Source: Dryocosmus kuriphilus (lineage: Eukaryota; Arthropoda; Insecta; Hymenoptera; Cynipidae). Taken from it: a stretch of DNA of 64,000 bases. This document shows, in pieces, positions 53,996 to 64,000 of this stretch; position 1 is the stretch's first letter; every line of letters starts with the position of its first letter. The notes under the pieces are model-generated. The model was not told the DNA's origin. It ran no database searches and worked only from the letters and a program-made list of their open reading frames with translations. The position numbers and the translations under genes are program-made. The stretch covers positions 241,905,256 through 241,969,255 of the forward strand of contig CM076190.1 in NCBI GenBank assembly GCA_038277395.1, given 5' to 3'.

Positions 53996-54559
53996 AACAT
54001 TATTCGAAAACAAGCATGATTGTCCATTTGTCAAAAAAATTGTTTCTAAAAATTTTTCATCAGATGAGGGGAGGGCTTGGTAGCTGAGTCTGCACGTTCA
54101 TCGTACTGTAATTAGAGGAAATTTTATTCTTTTTTCTTCTGTCTTATATTTACGAGTAGTCTTCCCGAGTTTTTGAAACCAACATATTGTCTACGGATTG
54201 ACAAAAACCTCCTACATTCATTTTTCAATGACAATCTTTTACTTCAAAGAATCAAATTTTGGTATTTCCTGTTTTTACATTCTCATCAGAGAAGGTATTA
54301 GATTTATGTAAAATTTGACATTCGCGGATTTCATGAAATCTCCACGTTTTGAGACCTCCTGAATCCGAAAAAACGGTTTTTACGACGGTTTCTGTCTGTC
54401 TGTTTTCGTCGTCGTTGTCGTTGTCGTCGTCGTCGTTGGAGACTGTTCCCCCGATAACTTTCGAAGGACTAATCGGATCGGAGTGCGCTTTGGTACACTT
54501 CTTAAAGGGGTAAAAGGAAAGGACAGGTTCGTTAACCAGCGGTTTTTGACCAACGGTTA

Positions 54560-55210
54560 TGGTTTTATCCATCAAAAACTGTTTTCACAAAATCAAAAAA
54601 TCCATTTTTCGGCTAAACTATGAGAGACAAAAAAAAAAGTGTAAGAAAGTAAAATTGTTCACCTTAAAAGAATCTACAAATTTTGTACTAATCGTTTTTT
54701 GATAAAATGAACGGGTTTTGTTTTAATCAAAAAAACGCTGTTAAAATTAAAAAACCCTGGTTTCCCGCCAAAATATTTAAGATACAAAAAAATGGCAAAA
54801 AACAAAGTTGTTCAATTTAAAAAGATCTACAAATATTTTTTCAACCATTTTTTGACAAAATGCACGGTTTTTGTTTCAATCGATAAAACGTTATTAAAAA
54901 TCAAGATTTTCAAATTTCCCTCCAAACCATGCAAGATACGGAAAAATAATAATAAACAAAGTTTTTCGCCTCAAAAAGATCCACAAATTTGTTCTCTATC
55001 GTTTTTTTGAGCAGATGCGTAGTTGTTGAGTCATTCGTGAGAAGTATTATGAAATATAAAGAAAACCACTTTGCAGCAAAACTATGCAAGGTATGAGAAA
55101 ATATTAAGAAGCAGAATTGTTCACCTTGGAAAGAGCTACAAAATTTATTTATAAGACTCATCGTTTTACTTTTAAGAATCGAAATCCTGTATTGTGAAAA
55201 TTTTGAAAAT
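54560..55210. repeat. 135-bp tandem repeat, right arm
   Basis: Inverse of 44880-45520, with the same AAAAAGATCTACAAAT blocks. Confidence 0.7.
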
Positions 55211-55254
55211 CACAAAGAGCTTTACCAATCTACAATGTGTTTTTAAGAAATGTA

Positions 55255-55490
55255 ATTATCGAGCGCGAAGCGCGAGTGTCATGATGAGAATGTATTCCTG
55301 AAGGGCGATAGAGCCTTAAGTGAAATAGTTTCTTTTGTAATTTTTAATTTAAAGGTATACAGGAACCATAAACACCGAGCGCGTGGCGCGAGGTGAATAA
55401 CCTATCGAACGCGAAGCGCGAGTGCCGTAAATAACGTATCGAGCGCAAAGTGAACGAAGCGAATGTGCCCGTGAAGCAGGCAGATTTTTT
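55255..55490. repeat. GCGCTTCGCGC palindrome cluster, right arm
   Basis: ATCGAGCGCGAAGCGCGAGTG and variants near 55258, 55375, 55405 and 55438. The copy next to GTGAAGCAGGCAG has lost the perfect stem that the left arm keeps as GCCCGCTTCGCGGGC. Confidence 0.8.
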
Positions 55491-55689
55491 ATTTGATCTT
55501 CGTGTTAAAAGATATGTGGGAAACTTTTCATTCTAAAGCTGCATTGTTTCCTTTTCTGAATACTCCAACGAAAAAGTTTTCTGTGCACTCAATAATCATT
55601 AGGTACTAACGAACACCCACTTTTATCGTGTCATTGTACTATTTTTGAAAAAATTCAATAAATCGATTTCTTTAGTAGACCTTTTCTAT

Positions 55690-56140
55690 AGACACATGCG
55701 TAATTTATTACTTTCTTGCTCTATAATACAATTACATACCTTCTAAAGAATACGGAATTTTACGATTTACCCTCTTTATGTAAGGTGTTGCTCACGCGTA
55801 ATTTATGGGTTGAAGCACGTGTTATTCTAGGAAAATGCAGATTTTTTGGTATTATTTATACCACGCAGGTGTTCTTTTCCTTAATTTCTGGAAGATATAA
55901 ATTCTTTTGTGTAATTTATAGATTTGTTCTTTTATATATTTTAAACATGTGTGTTCTTTGTTCGATTTTAAGAAATCCGAATTCTTTTATGTAATTTATG
56001 ACAACCAGGTGTTCCTTTCTATAATTTTTGAAAATAAGGGTTCTCTAGAGTTATTTATATATCCATTCTTTTGTATATGGTTTGATCTCTGCTTAACTCT
56101 CAGAAATACGAGCTCATGTGTGATTTATAGTTAACACATT
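55690..56140. repeat. 68-bp-type tandem repeat, right arm
   Basis: Inverse of 43960-44420. Open frames such as 55716-55994 are products of the repeat. Confidence 0.65.
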
Positions 56141-56305
56141 ACCTTTTGTTCGTTTTCTGGAAAAATAATTTTATTCTTTGGTTGACCGTTAGAAAGGTGA
56201 TTTATACACATGCTTACATGTGGGGATACTAACGGTTCTCACGCTCACTGGTTTTCGTCTTTCCCCTCCAAACATCTATTCATCACAACCCACATATGGT
56301 TTTCG

Positions 56306-56314
56306 TATATAAAC
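56306..56314 (+). promoter_or_regulatory. TATA box of the unknown gene, right arm
   Basis: TATATAAAC, same spacing to the ATG at 56368 as in the left arm. Confidence 0.55.
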
Positions 56315-56367
56315 CCGCGCAAAGACGAGTTCTACATTAGTTGCATTTTTTATATCTGTACGAAATC

Positions 56368-57334
56368 ATGTCGCAAGCTAACTCCAGTGCAGTAGAAGTA
56401 GAGTTGTCACAAAACTCTCAGTTTTCAAAGTCAACGTCTACGAATACTAGTGAAGTGACGAGTCAGACTGAAACTAGTGCCACTGTTCCTGAATCATTAA
56501 AAAAGGAAAAGAATCAAACCCAAGACCACACCACTTAAGCAGGTTCTGACTAAAGATGCTTTAAAACGCTTAGTCCTTCTGTCTACAAACACAATAAAAA
56601 GAACTTCGCAACAATTGATTTTACCTACCATTTACGGACTGAATCAATCGTTTTCCAAATCAATTCTAATCGGTCTGGAAGTTCAATCATATGGAAAATT
56701 TCTACCAGTAATGAAACTTATGAACAGTACAGGTAGTCGACTTATCTTTGACTCTGAAACCTGAACAAAACTGCAACAGCATATGGATATAATAGAGGCA
56801 TACTTTTCTTTTGGAGATTCACCTTTATATCTACAGACCATTCACCTGGGAAAATACCGACTAGTCTTCACGGCTGCTCACGGGCACAAAGCGATACTCT
56901 TTACGGACATCAAAAACGACGAGCCTGACAATGACGCCCAGCATGGTGAGGTCAGTGTAAAAAAGACAAAGGTGTATACCGTAGAAGTTATTCTACAAAA
57001 ACCGACTGTCGAGGGTCTGAAAAATGTAATTGTGTGTGTCGACGAACGCTTCAGAAGAATTGAGGGATTGATAAAAAATGTTGAACTGTGCAAGGATCTA
57101 TTAATTGAAACCATTGTCAACTATATAATTTCCGAAAAAATAAACGCACCGAATGAGGATTTAATCCGACATATAATTAAATTAAAATTTGCGTATATTA
57201 AAAACCAGGTGCAAGTTAAAATAGAGAAAAGTTTCGTCGATTTATACTTTGAAATAGTATTCTTAGAACTTACAGCTGTCCTAATCTCATACATTACAAG
57301 CGAAGTGGAACTTGTTCTGTCTACACGCACCTGA
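56368..57334 (+). pseudogene. Unknown element gene, right arm copy (nonsense mutation)
   Basis: The right-arm counterpart of 42764-43730. The N-terminal frame starts at ATG 56368 and stops at 56538, with the same frame break as the left copy. In the conserved domain a TGG codon has become TGA near 56762-56764, so the open frame resumes only at Met 56783. Between 56783 and 57334 I count about 13 base differences from the left copy (2.4%), about 11 of which change the amino acid, so neither copy appears protected by selection since the arms separated. Confidence 0.65.
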
Positions 57335-57699
57335 ATATGAAAATGTATTTTGATCTTTGACCAGTTTTTTTTTTGGAATTTGAATAAATGGTTTTAAAAA
57401 AATATGGTATTATAATTCTTACCTGCCACGTAGAATATTTTAAGATAATTTTTAGTCTTAGTTAGTAAAATAATTTTTACCGTCCACTTAGGTTAGTATT
57501 AATTAGTAAATTAAATAATATACATACTGTTAAACATCTACCTATATCATTACTCATTCTATAAAGTAAAATTAGTACAGCTACCATTTTAAGTAACTCC
57601 CTCCTCTTTCAGCTAAGTTTTCTCCTCTAAAAAAAATCACCATCCCCTCTCCTGGTCACTCCTCCCTGATCCAAACAACATTCGTACCATTCCCACCCC

Positions 57700-58000
57700 T
57701 TCCAATTCGTATGTGCTTATCACCCAATCAGAAAAAACACATCCGCCATCTTTCAATTAGATCACAGCCCCCCAATCAACCAATCAGAAGAGACCACACT
57801 CTCTCATCCCTCCCCATTCCACCCCCTTCAACTTAACCCTTTCGATCAATCAGAGAAAGACCACGCCCCTCATCACCCCCACTCCTATCTCCACGTCACA
57901 ACCCTTTCGATCAATCAGAGATAAACCACGCCCCCTTATTACCCCCACTCCTACACATATGCCACGCCTCTCGACCAATCAGAGGCCGCCCTATGGCCCA
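57700..58000. promoter_or_regulatory. CCAAT-box/GC-box array, right arm
   Basis: Inverse of 42100-42400 with CCAATCAG boxes near 57723, 57779 and 57976 and CCACGCCCC boxes between. Two of the CCAAT boxes have become ATCAATCAG, so this array is more decayed than the left one. Confidence 0.6.
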
Positions 58001-58056
58001 AGTATTCTACTTCTAGATGTTATTACTTTACTATGAATTTTGTGTTACATTGGACA

Positions 58057-58166
58057 TCTAAAAACTGTGGACTTTTCGGTCTGGATATTTCGGTTTGGAC
58101 TTTCTTTACTTGTGGACTTTTGGTCTGGACTTTTCGGTCTGGGCTTTTCAGTTTGGACTTTTTGTC
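58057..58166 (-). repeat. Right terminal repeat of the Phantom-like composite
   Basis: GGACTTTTCGGTCTGGA-type phrases appear four times between 58070 and 58150 and end in GTTTGGACTTTTTGTC. The left terminus has only one such phrase, so the right end has been expanded by about 48 bp of subterminal repeats. Confidence 0.65.
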
Positions 58167-58308
58167 ATATAATCCTTAAAATCCGTATAGCTATACTACT
58201 CTACTGAATGGGTGAACATGTACTACGGGTTCAAAGCATGTATTGTGGTTGAGATAAGAGGAAAGTTTAAAAATCCTCTGTAATAGTTTTACGTCTGGAA
58301 TGAGAAGT

Positions 58309-58383
58309 AGAATCAACTAGACAACCAACGCTTCCAGATAAAGGTCCACATTGTCTGGAAGCGTTGTTTGTCTACTTTGTTCT
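58309..58383. repeat. 30-bp stem hairpin with 15-base loop
   Basis: AACGCTTCCAGA (58327-58338) pairs perfectly with TCTGGAAGCGTT (58354-58365), and the stem extends outward to about 30 bp with a few mismatches (TAGACAAC against GTTTGTCTA). It could be a tiny foldback element. A small hairpin RNA is possible but unsupported. Confidence 0.6.
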
Positions 58384-59135
58384 ATGTGTTGTGACTTTTT
58401 TTAATGTACCACATAAAACTTGATTTTGACCCGAGGCAATTATATCCAAATGATAATATTATTGAGTAGTGAAAGGACCAACTAGAAGCGGCAAGTGACT
58501 ATAAATTAATGGTAAACTACGATAAATTCCCATTGTTACCGAAAATTAATCAGGAACTTCCGGAAACTTTTGGACTACTTCTGGAAATCTCTGGATACCT
58601 TTATTCTTAGCACATTTGCAGTGATTTTTTAATTTACCAGAAATTTCCCAATCTTGCACGTGTTGCACATTATTATATTCCGTTTCAGATTTTATTTCAG
58701 TTTTTAAATTACCTGCTGGATGACGAAGAGCATGTGCCTATTCAGTATGCGCGCGCCACATGTTGTTTGCAAATATTGCGTAAGTATAGTAACCTTTTGC
58801 CAATAAATCACCTGTTTGAGGTTTTTCTTCTTCGTTCAGTACTGATCACGTAAGAAAAATATAGTGGCAGATTAATTTAGACGTCAAAAAAAATTAGTAA
58901 CTTATAATTAGTGAATTGTACTAAGCTGAGATGCTGCTAGTAATAATTGCCCAAGAAATTATATCTTGAACTTGTTTTCTGAAGCCTAAAAAGTTTCTAA
59001 AAGTTCAGGAAGCTTAAACAAATTCAAAACGTTACCCAGGTAGATTAATATTATAATATGCCTCTATGGGCACATAATTTCCAATAAAAACTGATTTGTA
59101 AACCGCCGCAGGTGTAGATTCAGATGCATCTTTAA
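58384..59135. other. No gene recognised
   Basis: A+T-rich DNA without open frames or repeats that I can identify. Confidence 0.5.

Positions 59136-59183
<48 letters not shown>
59136..59183 (+). repeat. Homopolymer of 48 G
   Basis: An uninterrupted G run in an A+T-rich setting. Such a run can form G-quadruplexes, and its length is unreliable in most sequencing methods. The proline-rich frame across it on the minus strand is a by-product. Confidence 0.98.
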
Positions 59184-59184
<1 letters not shown>

Positions 59185-59729
59185 TCTAAAAATAAGACTC
59201 TCCCCACCACTTGAGAAGGTGAGAAAGTGCATTATAAAGGTGCATCTCAACAACGAAATTAACGCATTTTTTATATGCTGCATATTTGGACATGATTTGG
59301 GCTGGTTTTGGGCACAAGTGTAGATTTTAAGACTTTTTTCAGCTCTTTAAAGACGAAAAAATAAATTTTCTAAAAACAAGCCCTATTACTTAAAGGATAC
59401 GCTTAAAAAATATATATATACAAGGCCAGGATCTAGCCTCATCAGAATTTTGGTAAATTTTTTGTCTCTAAAGGACCAAAAAACAATTTTTTTAAAAATA
59501 AACCCTCAATTAATTCTACATCAAGACTGAATTTGGTTGGAGTGCTGGTTGCCAGAAACTCCACTACAGCCAATATTAGAAACAAACACAAATTAACCAG
59601 GCCAGAATTTTGAACTAAAGACAGCACCCATCGCTTAGGCACCACACGGAGAAAAATTAAGAAATGAGTTTTAAAAAGGGTGTTGTATCACAATAAATAG
59701 TAGCACAATACAAATAGTAGCGAGGATTA
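59184..59729. other. No gene recognised
   Basis: Mixed A+T-rich DNA with a short TA run near 59408. The upstream part of the copia relic may extend here but I cannot read it. Confidence 0.4.
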
Positions 59730-61620
59730 TGCTTCAAATGCAAATCTATCGACCAGCTTTTGGAGAGAAAAAGTAACCGCAGCTGCGTATTTATTATTAA
59801 ACAGATCACCTACAACCACTTTCCTAAATGTAACTCAAGAAGAAGCTTGGAGTTTATCAAAGCATACATAAGGCACTTAATGGTTTTCTGGTAATACATG
59901 TCCCATAACAGAAGCGAAAATGGACTCGAAATCAGAAGAGTGTGCAATTATCGGTTGTTGTGAAGACTAGAAAGCTTAACGACTAATGAAGCTGTCATGG
60001 AGGGAAATTTTTAAAGCAAGAGATGTCCTTTTTTAAAAAAGAAGAGCTTTTGCACAGGAGCCACCAAATAACTTTCAAAAGGCCTCCCAATCTGAGTGAG
60101 CTGTGATTTCTGGGAGTGATAGGGAACAGGAAGGTTTGAATGATGCGAATTGCAGCTGCGATGAATTTGAGGCTTCTCAACAGGACCAAAAAGGGATCAA
60201 CAACGCTTTGGAAGATACAAATTCAAGCTCCGATAACTTTCGTCTGAAACTTTGTTAGAAGAGGATCCAAACGCTGAAAATACAGGCAGTGATTTTGAAG
60301 TTAAAAAGGACTTTATCAACGGAGACACAACGATTAGAAAATCTGAACGAATGCCTAAGCATAAATAAATCAACGACTACGTTACTTACTTTGCACTGAA
60401 AGATCATAAAATGTACACAAATACGATCAACGCAGCTATGCACAGCCCTGAAGTTGAGTCTTAGCAAAAGACTATGAAAAGTGAGTTCGAATCAGTTAAG
60501 AAAAATGAAACGTGGATATTTCCTAAGTTGCCTAAATGGGTAAGAAAATTATAGATACCAAGCTTGTATTTAAAACCAAATAAAATGCGCAGGACACCGT
60601 AGAAAGGTACAAGGTCAGATTAGTAGCCAGAGGATTCACTCAAGAATTCCGAAAAGACTATTCGGAGACTTATGCACCTGTTGCTAGGCTCCCATCAATT
60701 CGGTATTTAGTCGCTCTCACTGCCAACTATGACCTGAATTTGGATTATTTAGATATCTAAACTGCTTTTCTAAACGGAAATCTCAGCGAGGAGAAATATG
60801 TAAACCAAACTGAAGGATGTATCTCTCAAGGAAGGAAAGAAAAATTATATCTCCTAACAATGTAAATTTATTTCCTCAGCCAAGGTAGCAGATGCTCAAA
60901 TATAATGTTATCATCAAACCTGAAAGACCTTGAATTCAATCAATTGACCTCAGACCAATGCATTTATTTCAGTCTGTATTGATGACCCTCCGCACTCCTA
61001 CAACAATAAAACTGATGGAAATGAATTGGCGCAAGAACCTCAGCAGAAATTTAAAGTAAAAGGTCTTGGGGAAGCAACTCACTGTCTCGGAATAGAAATC
61101 ACTAGGAACAGAAAAGAAGGAAGGCTGTGGATTGATCAAGAAAGCATAGTCAAGAAAATTCTCGCCTGGTTCAACATGCAGGACTGTAAGCCGATTCTTA
61201 CTCCAATCTACCGAAACTAGAAACTAACACAAGGAATGGACCCAAAATAAAATGCTGAAGAAAGAATAAATTTGAAAAGTTTCTTCTGTGGATGCCATCG
61301 GGACTATTGTCTATCTCAGCGAGGATTCAAGACCAGACATCAGTTACGCCGTAAATTTTCTTAGTCTTCTTCCACAAAATCTAGGGAAGTGTCGCTCTTT
61401 AGCAGCAAAGCGACTATCGAGATACCATCGGAGCACTTCTAGTCCCAAATTAGAGTACGAAAGGTGAGCATACTCCCTGTTTACGGTTTTTTGTGATGCT
61501 GATTGGAGAAATGATATTGAGGATCGCCACTCAATTACAGGTTACGTTTTTGTCACACAGAAGGCTTACCTTCTTGGTGTTCAAAACGGCAAGCCCCTTG
61601 CACTCTCAACCACTGTTTGG
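59730..61620 (+). pseudogene. pol: Decayed copia pol: integrase, reverse transcriptase, RNase H
   Basis: Frames in order give the integrase end (FWREKVTAAAYLLLNRSP near 59735-59790, REIFKARDVLF near 60005), a linker, then reverse transcriptase with YKVRLVARGFTQEF (about 60610-60650), DYSETYAPVARLPSIRYL and LDYLDI-TAFLNG (a stop in place of a residue). 61026-61220 is open and reads FKVKGLGEATHCLGIEI and KKILAWFNMQDCKPILTPI. RNase H is represented by DIEDRHSITGYVF near 61515-61553. The YVDD active-site block is deleted, and stops and frameshifts are frequent. It is much older than the copia at 10693. Confidence 0.8.
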
Positions 61621-62497
61621 TTATGCCTGTTTCTTATTTATATATTTAGAGTTTATGATATTTAAAACTTTATTGGAAACTTTCTATATTTTTTAAAGTT
61701 TGAAATTGTATTGTAAATTTCTATACGTTCTCCGAATTTCCGCAATTTTCAGGCTTAGGTGGACTGTAATTTCTTTCTCGACAATCCTGTGAAACCTTGG
61801 TTAGTCACGTTTGGCTCGTTTCGTTTATAATTATGTTGATCTAGGACGAGAAAAGAAGAAAACATCGTAAACTTTACTGTTAGAGCTTATTTATACCAAA
61901 GCTAAACTTTGGAAAGGGCCTCACCATAACTCAGTGCCACTTAATTATGGTCACCCTCTGTAATTTCTTCGAAATTCTAGGTTTGCCGGGTGCCTGCCGT
62001 CTCACTTAAGTGAAGAAACGAGGTGTGTCTTGTACACTCACATACATTGTGTCAACCAATCGCGGGTAAAAATTTGTATCCCTCCAAAAATCTGCGTTCC
62101 CTCAGCGCTAGGGAGAAGAACTTCGAGCTAAAATGGACATAGCGAAAACATTCGCAATTGATCACTCGTCGGATCAGTACAGCGATCAGTCACCTTACAC
62201 AGACTGCAAGGAAGCTTTTAAGCTATAACTTAAAAATAAGAACTGAGCCAATACGGAATAACCGCTGACTGTAGATCACCTTTCAATAATTTAATTAAAT
62301 ATTATTATAGATTACACGTGGCTGTTCTTATTCAAAAACCTAAGAAGCAGAAGGCTTCATCAACAAAACAACCACAGAGTCATAATGGAAGTCAATCTCG
62401 GCCACATGCGAGGAAGCTCTGTAGCTTCGAATGTTGGGCTAAGGATATGGAACACATTTTGAAATCAAATTCAATTCACTGCGTTAACAAAGGCGTA
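61621..62497. other. Segment inserted in, or joined to, the copia relic
   Basis: The copia RNase H breaks off near 61620 and its C-terminal part reappears near 62498, so about 880 bp lie between. The segment has a LTR-like feel in its middle (GTTGATCTAGGACGAG, then a TTATTATAGATTACACGTG end near 62300-62320) but I found no partner copy and no duplication. A basic stretch in frame with the following RNase H piece starts at 62318 and is probably chance. Confidence 0.4.
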
Positions 62498-62674
62498 ATG
62501 GAGCATGCAGTCATAGCAGCGTATCGTCCGAGAACAAAACATATCGACATCAGATTCCATTTTTTGCGTAGTCGTGTAGAAAAGAAACAAATTATTTTAC
62601 AATATACATCCACAGAATCTTATGGCATAGCTTCTTCCATGCCTATAAAGGGGGCCCATAATCAGGTTCTTTGA
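62498..62674 (+). pseudogene. pol: Copia RNase H C-terminal piece
   Basis: The end of the 62318-62674 frame reads RTKHIDIRFHFLRSRVEKKQ followed by IILQYTSTES, a nearly intact copy of the end of copia RNase H, where RTKHIDIRYHFIRD is highly conserved. The normal ADxxTKxL that follows is replaced after a frameshift. It continues the copia relic at 59730-61620. Confidence 0.75.
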
Positions 62675-63775
62675 AACGGTGGTGCATAGAAATATGCCAA
62701 AGAATATTTGAATTAACAAATGTAGACAGAAGTGCCAACGACTGCCGACCAATGGCGATAATATGCTATCCGCTAACATTTTCGTAGAAGACTTTGACGA
62801 TGAAGAAAAGTATTCCTAAATCAAAATCTTGGTTACACACAGACGTGAATAGAAGCCATATACTTGCGTTGACGACTTTTTTTACTTCTTAGTGACTAGA
62901 AAGTGCATTCTACCCACACCGCTCGAAAGACAAGGTTGTAGTTCCGCCCTACAGGCATGAGAAAGAGCCGAAGTTATGAAAGTATTATAAAAACATATTT
63001 TTTTCGGGGGACTAAAATCTGTAGCTATAAACCTAGTAACTTTAGGAAATATTTTCGGTTCTTAAAACAGAAGAGAAAAATTATTTTTCCTCAGAGGAAC
63101 AAGAAAGGTGCCACTTTTTGTACTTTTTACCAATACTTATTACCATAACATTCATGCAAAAAAAAAACATAAGATAATGTTGTATTGGGTTCATAGTGCA
63201 CAGGCTATACATATCGATACAACATTCGACTTTTGCCGTGAATGCTAATCATAAAGAAAATTTTCTGGATCAAAATACTGACAACTAACAGTGTTTTCCC
63301 TATTTTGAAACTTCACGTCCTTGCACAATCTCAAGGAATTTTTTTCCTTCCAGGAGAGTATTTATGGCACCTGCAAACAAACTTTTGTCCCTATTACAAA
63401 GCAAAATAAAAACGTCTTTAATTTTTTAAACACCCTAATGTGCAATAAGCTAGTCCAAAAGAAGCAAAGGTGGAACTTTTTTTGCGGAAGTGACACATTT
63501 TTGAAGTTCAAGAAAAAAAATGAATAGAGGAGAGCACCATATTATGAGGAAGCGCCTAATGGGGTTTCTGCTAAGATAAGAGGCGCATTTTGTTGCTTCT
63601 ATCAGTAACTGGGAGCCCTTGTCGGTGGACCAATTTAGCGTGAAAGTAAGTTTGGAATTGTGATTCTAAGGGTTATCAGCATAGTTTTTCGAAATTGAGT
63701 GATGTCGACTTTTCGAAAGTTATTCCTTTAACTCTTATGTGTTATGTTTTAAATATTGTTGCAGTTTTAAGCTAC
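62675..63775. other. No gene recognised
   Basis: A+T-rich with short open frames only. None shows a family motif. The part near 63500-63770 may be intron of the gene suggested by the next feature. Confidence 0.45.
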
Positions 63776-63895
63776 CTGTCATATTTTCATATTTGTTAAT
63801 CACCAGGTCAATATTTCCATTATGGTCTTTAACATCCACGATTATTCCATAGGGCATATAATTTCGGTATAAAAGATCACCAGCTGCATACAGGC
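63776..63895 (-). CDS. Candidate host-gene exon, 120 bp, unidentified
   Basis: On the minus strand a T-rich stretch and TTTCTTACAG acceptor (63902-63896) precede an open segment that reads LYAAGDLLYRNYMPYGIIVD, then VKDHNGNIDLVIN and KYENMT, and ends at a donor CAG|GTAGC (63776/63775). The exon starts with 2 bases of a codon and ends with 1, and has no stop in this frame over 40 codons. Its codon use is balanced compared with the neighbouring A+T-rich DNA. I do not recognise the protein. It could be a conserved gene truncated by the window edge. Confidence 0.4.
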
Positions 63896-64000
63896 CTGTA
63901 AGAAAAATAAGTGTTGCTCGTTATTTTACAGATTGAAAAATTCTTTAAGTAGGAACTATCAAATTTTACTAGATTGTGTGTCTACCAACACATACGCAGT

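Larger units (their letters stand above)
50556..58019. repeat. Giant inverted repeat, right arm (7.46 kb)
   Basis: Inverse of 42083-49156, ending CAAGTATTCTACTTCTAGAT at 58019. It is about 0.4 kb longer because of a segment near 53580-53995 that the left arm lacks, and has smaller length differences (for example about 28 bp missing near 52860). Confidence 0.93.
36044..58166. mobile_element. Giant MULE/Phantom-like composite element, about 22 kb
   Basis: The left terminus GACAAAAAGTCCAAACCGAA is repeated in inverse orientation at the right terminus (GACTTTTTGTC ending at 58166, with CAGTTTGGAC before it). Further inside, both ends share ATCCAGACC-type and AGTT-TTAAATGTC blocks. Inside lie a FLYWCH-MULE transposase gene, two 7-kb inverted arms and a 1.4-kb loop. 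MULE transposases with FLYWCH fingers and such ends fit the Phantom branch of Mutator elements known from insects and insect viruses. I found no target duplication, so the outer limits and the idea that all parts belong to one element are inference. Confidence 0.5.

Noticed and set aside
42083..58019. The giant palindrome as a fold-over artefact of sequencing
   Set aside because: The arms differ by about 2-3% substitutions, a 411-bp indel and an arm-specific nonsense mutation, which a chimeric read would not show. It cannot be fully excluded without long reads.
59032..59283. Frame with a poly-proline run on the minus strand
   Set aside because: Caused by the G48 homopolymer.
1..64000. CRISPR arrays, bacterial operons, ribosome binding sites or rRNA genes
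   Set aside because: Spliceosomal introns, eukaryotic transposon families and absence of spaced identical repeats exclude a prokaryotic reading. No rRNA-like stretch was recognised.

Overview
The window is A+T-rich animal DNA with spliceosomal introns and a dense, nested mixture of transposable elements. The families present (env-bearing Ty3/gypsy, copia, BEL/Pao, mariner, Polinton/Maverick, FLYWCH-MULE of Phantom type, Transib) point to an arthropod, most likely an insect. I cannot name the species. Almost nothing looks like ordinary host coding sequence; the best candidate is one 120-bp exon at the extreme right, on the minus strand.

Layout, left half. 1-5013 is the 3' part of an env-bearing Ty3/gypsy element (RNase H tail, integrase, env, polypurine tract, LTR) whose LTR is split by a decayed mariner (3605-4922). 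5050-8480 holds diverged tandem repeats and a LINE fragment. 8888-9657 is a broken copy of an unknown gene that recurs later in the window. 10693-15532 is a very young, apparently intact copia element (267-bp LTRs differing at one base, 5-bp target duplication, one uninterrupted 1387-codon gag-pol) inserted into a small open reading frame. 15706-16774 is a deleted non-LTR element. About 17031-28700 is a decayed Polinton-type element, all on the plus strand: coiled-coil protein, protein-primed DNA polymerase B, packaging ATPase, small basic protein, integrase, minor capsid, pVI-like protein, major capsid and an unrecognised gene. 28835-31760 is a BEL/Pao remnant, followed by another degenerate repeat gene.

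Layout, right half. 33647-36035 is a foldback element with roughly 250-bp arms around AAATA-type simple repeats. 36044-58166 is a composite about 22 kb long that looks like a giant MULE/Phantom element: short related termini, a FLYWCH-MULE transposase pseudogene with a 75-bp intron, then two 7-kb inverted arms (42083-49156 and 50556-58019, about 2-3% diverged where I compared them) around a 1.4-kb loop. Each arm carries an NF-Y-type CCAAT/GC-box array, an unknown gene with its own TATA box, GCGCTTCGCGC palindromes and several tandem repeats. The loop carries a fragment that resembles the N-terminal region of a protein-primed polymerase B.

Inserted into the transposase gene of this composite is the most striking object: a 4280-bp Transib (36471-40750). 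Its ends are the heptamer CACAGTG, the same as the V(D)J recombination signal heptamer. It has a perfect 5-bp TACTG target duplication, 888-bp terminal inverted repeats and a RAG1-like transposase that is open except for one frameshift at a 10-base homopolymer. The right edge (59136-63895) holds a 48-base G run, a decayed copia, unassigned DNA and the candidate host exon. Most genes here are fossils; the copia and the Transib are the two elements that look recently mobile.
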